Below are positions 61,479-64,000 of a stretch of 64,000 bases of DNA, piece by piece; within the stretch, counting starts at the first letter, position 1, and each line of letters begins with the position of its first letter. The position numbers and the translations under genes were made by a program. The notes beneath the pieces are model-generated. The model was not told where the DNA came from and made no database searches. It saw only the letters and a program-made list of their open reading frames with translations. The DNA comes from Candidatus Shapirobacteria bacterium (GTDB taxonomy: Bacteria > Patescibacteria > Microgenomatia > UBA12405): NCBI GenBank assembly GCA_028710865.1, contig JAQTUF010000001.1:100409-164408 (forward strand), written 5' to 3'.

Positions 61479-63515
61479 CTATAGTTGGTAAATTTGAGTT
61501 TTACCAGACTGAAAAACAACTTTAGCCCCAATATTTTTAAATTTTTCTGGATTTAATTGAGGGTATTTTTCATATTCTTTATTCCCCACAAAAATATATT
61601 CTACTTTATATTTGACTAATAATTCTTTAGTTTCATCTAAATTTTTTGATTCATAAATGGTCAAAACATCGTCTTGCCGAATTTTGGGAAGATCATAACC
61701 ACCACGCCACAACCATTCATGAACTATCCAACCTTGAATAGTAGGCAAACCAGTAGATGAAGAAATTTGGTTGTAGGTGGTGTAACTATCACCCACAGCC
61801 TCTAACATTATTGGATTCCCAGAAATATTTTGGTTAATCCAATTTATAGCAGTAAAATTATCAGGGTAAAGATTTTTTAAATAAACTAGACCATTTAAGC
61901 CTTGATAGGTCTTAAATGAATAATATGATTTTATAGCAAAATAAGGATAGATTAATTGAGAGACAAAAATAATAGAAAAAAATATTTTATAAATAGAAAG
62001 CAAAAATTTAGATTTGGTTTGAGATAATCGAATTAGGATGTAACCAGAACTGAGAGAATATAAAATAAAAGCTTGATAAACCAGTTTAAACATAGTGTTG
62101 GCTCGACGATATTCATAAATATAGATATCTTTAATATAAAAAAACTCAGGGATTAAAACTAATATGGTGGCAGTTAAAATTAGACCAATAACGAATAAAT
62201 CGGCAGTGGATAATTTTTTCTTAAATAAAGAATAAATATAAAAAGGAAAACAAATAAGCCAAAAACCACCATAAAGAATCAATAATTGATAAAAAGGTGA
62301 ATGAGAATCAGATATCCTAATACCTTGCATCATGGGATTAAAATTTTGAGAAAAAGGAAGAGAAAAAATATACCAAAAAACAATAACTAGAGTGCCGTTA
62401 AAAACGGTTTTATAAAAATAATTTTTGGAATTATTTTTGATATTAATAAATAAAGTGAAAATCGCTAATAAAATGCCATAAACGGCAAAATCCCAAGCAT
62501 TAGTCATATAGTTTATGGACAAGATAAAACCCGAACCAATAATAAATTTCCAATTTAAAAATTTAGGTGAATAAACTAAAAAAGAATGAAATAAAAAAGC
62601 CATAAAAAAAAGAACAATAGGAATATCATTCATATGCCCATGAAGATCAGAAACCACAAAACTATAAATAGGAAACTCGTGAATAGTTTTATCATTGGTG
62701 GCGGGATCATAACCAATAAAACGAGTGGCATCGGGATACCAATAATTAGTACTTATTTTATCTTTATGGGTATAGTTTTGGGTTAATTTATAAACAGTAT
62801 GGAGATTCCCCCCAAAGGTCAATAAAAAAGCAGAAATAAATCCAGCTAAAATAATTTTTTTAAAACCAATTTTTTTGATAAGAGAAAAAACCAAATTAGA
62901 ACTTAGTGAAAAAGTACCAACAAATGTTAGAGCACAAACTGTGGCAATGGAAAGATTGTAAGTAATAGAAGAACTAATACCAGATATCTTAGTTAAGATG
63001 GCAAAAATAAGATGACCAAAATAATAATAATTAATACTAGAACCAGCAAACCACATATCTTGAGGGGGTAAAAAGTCCGATCTTAAGATAGAATTAATAA
63101 AGCCCCAATCCATGTATTTTTCTAAACCTTCAATGTTGGGGGCAAAACCACGGATAAAAGACCAGATTGTTAAAATAACTAAAAATAAAATTTCTTCTAG
63201 AATTAAAATTTTGTAATTCTTTTTAAAAAAATTAAAGAATAATAAATAATTTTTATTTTTAAATAGACAAATAAAATCAATTATTATTAAAACAAATATC
63301 AAAAGATAAATTGAAAAAAGAGAAAAAGGTAAAATTTTTAGAACACCTAAAAGAAGGAGAAAAAAACTAATAATAATGGGGGTAAAAATCTTGGAAAAAA
63401 TATAAGCTTTATCAAAAAAATTTTTGAAAGTTAAGAAAATTAAAGGAAAAGAAACTAAACCTAATCCAAAAATGACTAACCACCACCAAATAATAAATTT
63501 GAGATCAACTAACAT
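61479..63515 (-). CDS. DUF2298/YYY-type multi-pass membrane protein
   Basis: 678 aa. About 14-16 hydrophobic helices cover the protein. The DUF2298 (Chlor_Arch_YYY) hallmark is FIRGFAPNIEGLEKYMDWGF, with SSINYYYFGHLIFAIL. Members are thought to be glycosyltransferase-like or sugar-lipid enzymes, but no activity is assured. The exported C-terminal part ends with WIVHEWLWRGGYDLPKIRQD and YKVEYIFVGNKEYEKYP. It lies 9 bp upstream of pcrA and 3 bp downstream of the PAP2 gene, so the three are one run. Confidence 0.85.
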   Translation of the reverse strand: MLVDLKFIIWWWLVIFGLGLVSFPLIFLTFKNFFDKAYIFSKIFTPIIISFFLLLLGVLKILPFSLFSIYLLIFVLIIIDFICLFKNKNYLLFFNFFKKNYKILILEEILFLVILTIWSFIRGFAPNIEGLEKYMDWGFINSILRSDFLPPQDMWFAGSSINYYYFGHLIFAILTKISGISSSITYNLSIATVCALTFVGTFSLSSNLVFSLIKKIGFKKIILAGFISAFLLTFGGNLHTVYKLTQNYTHKDKISTNYWYPDATRFIGYDPATNDKTIHEFPIYSFVVSDLHGHMNDIPIVLFFMAFLFHSFLVYSPKFLNWKFIIGSGFILSINYMTNAWDFAVYGILLAIFTLFINIKNNSKNYFYKTVFNGTLVIVFWYIFSLPFSQNFNPMMQGIRISDSHSPFYQLLILYGGFWLICFPFYIYSLFKKKLSTADLFVIGLILTATILVLIPEFFYIKDIYIYEYRRANTMFKLVYQAFILYSLSSGYILIRLSQTKSKFLLSIYKIFFSIIFVSQLIYPYFAIKSYYSFKTYQGLNGLVYLKNLYPDNFTAINWINQNISGNPIMLEAVGDSYTTYNQISSSTGLPTIQGWIVHEWLWRGGYDLPKIRQDDVLTIYESKNLDETKELLVKYKVEYIFVGNKEYEKYPQLNPEKFKNIGAKVVFQSGKTQIYQL

Positions 63516-63518
63516 AAT

Positions 63519-64000
63519 CTATTTTATAAAAAAGATAAAGTTAAAAATTGATTGAATAAAATTATTCAAAAAAATGGGAAAAGTGAGATCTTTTGAAAAA
63601 AACCAAAGGATAAAGCCAATAACGATTCCTCCAATAATATCAATTGGGTAGTGGAAACCAGCTAAAACCCTAAATGTAAGTAAGGGAATAGTTATAACTA
63701 AAAATAAGGGGATAGAAATAATATGAGTTGAAATAATAAATAATAAAAAATAAATCATTTTAATGGTATGACCTGATGGAAAAGAACCAGAATAATACCA
63801 GGAGTTAACCAAACCAATTGGAGCAACTGAACGATGTTTAAACATGGGACGAATCCAAATTTTTTGTTTTTTTAAATATTTCTCAATTAATTCAGCAATA
63901 AGAGTAATCAAAAAAAGACGACCAAAAAAATTAATATCATAACGAATAAGTAAATATGAAACTACAAAGAAAAACACCCAAATTGAATAGTTACAAATAA
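63519..64000 (-). CDS. PAP2-family phosphatase (5' end beyond window)
   Basis: At least 160 residues. The frame stays open past the GTG at 63977 to the right edge, so the N-terminus may lie outside. The PAP2 signature is complete: KQKIWIRP (KxxxxxxRP), GSFPSGHTIK (PSGH) and RVLAGFHYPIDIIGG (SRxxxxxHxxxD, with the SR replaced by FR). Four or more transmembrane helices are seen. Such enzymes dephosphorylate lipid pyrophosphates, as undecaprenyl-pyrophosphate recycling requires; the actual substrate is not fixed. Confidence 0.85.
   Translation of the reverse strand, partial: ICNYSIWVFFFVVSYLLIRYDINFFGRLFLITLIAELIEKYLKKQKIWIRPMFKHRSVAPIGLVNSWYYSGSFPSGHTIKMIYFLLFIISTHIISIPLFLVITIPLLTFRVLAGFHYPIDIIGGIVIGFILWFFSKDLTFPIFLNNFIQSIFNFIFFIK

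Noticed and set aside
1..64000. tRNA, rRNA, tmRNA, SRP RNA or RNase P RNA genes
   Set aside because: I looked for T-loop-like GTTCGAATCC patterns and for known conserved cores. I found none I could support; a tool search would be decisive.
1..64000. UGA recoded as an amino acid
   Set aside because: TGA serves as a stop in resident genes (for example the gene at 16304-18454 and the gatA/gatB overlap), so the standard code fits.

Overview
This window looks like a chromosomal segment of an ultra-small Candidate Phyla Radiation (Patescibacteria) bacterium, most likely in or near the Microgenomates lineages; the placement is inferred from gene content, not from a tree. The DNA is AT-rich. Most genes lie on the minus strand in tight, often overlapping runs. 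Many universal proteins are stripped-down versions: IF2 of about 471 aa, AlaRS of 588 aa ending after the editing domain, ProRS without an insertion domain, HrcA of 242 aa, MiaB without TRAM, and a DnaJ without zinc finger. TGA is used as a stop by resident genes, so the standard code applies and recoding as in Gracilibacteria is not supported.

Layout, left to right. 1-9400: a membrane protein with a LytR_C-like tail (cut by the window edge), then rpsG, rpsL, rpoC and rpoB, driven by a good promoter at 9372-9400. 9424-16300: a repeat-bearing membrane protein, miaB, glmS preceded by a clear glmS ribozyme, mltG, a zinc ribbon, ruvX and a sortase. 16304-28300: a PilM-like membrane protein, alaS, small membrane proteins, a RodZ-like regulator, ftsK, proS, RNase J, a protease-less Lon-type ATPase and a Rossmann protein. 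28310-35480: pnp, rpsO, a Fic enzyme, a degenerate DHH protein, infB and nusA. 35457-39565: the heat-shock operon hrcA-grpE-dnaK-dnaJ with a CIRCE operator. 39583-41100: a pyrE-pyrF cassette with its own terminator. 41172-53141: rmuC, a tandem pair of unrecognised paralogues, dut, a UvrD helicase fused to a nuclease, HD and HAD hydrolases, and gatCAB. 53142-57945: an accessory region. 57909-64000: femX, a metallopeptidase, pcrA, a DUF2298 membrane protein and a PAP2 phosphatase cut by the right edge.

The most unusual block is 53920-57945. A 39-bp stretch at the 3' end of the femX gene is repeated about 4 kb away, beside the cupin gene, with one mismatch. Between the two copies sits a visibly more GC-rich operon with strong Shine-Dalgarno sites. 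It encodes a radical SAM/SPASM-like enzyme, a membrane protein whose C-terminal tail is glycine-rich and ends in a Cys-Ala repeat, a TPM-like lipoprotein and a LemA-like lipoprotein. I read it as a horizontally acquired cassette in which the radical SAM enzyme may modify the Cys-Ala tail.

Two expression styles coexist. Many resident genes have a -10 box only 5-9 nt before the start codon, which predicts leaderless mRNAs. A minority (pyrEF, the 44415 gene and the 54-58 kb operon) have strong Shine-Dalgarno sites and strong hairpins or terminators, which suggests import. The glmS ribozyme, RNase J and PNPase in one window would fit a coherent mRNA-decay control of cell-wall precursor synthesis.
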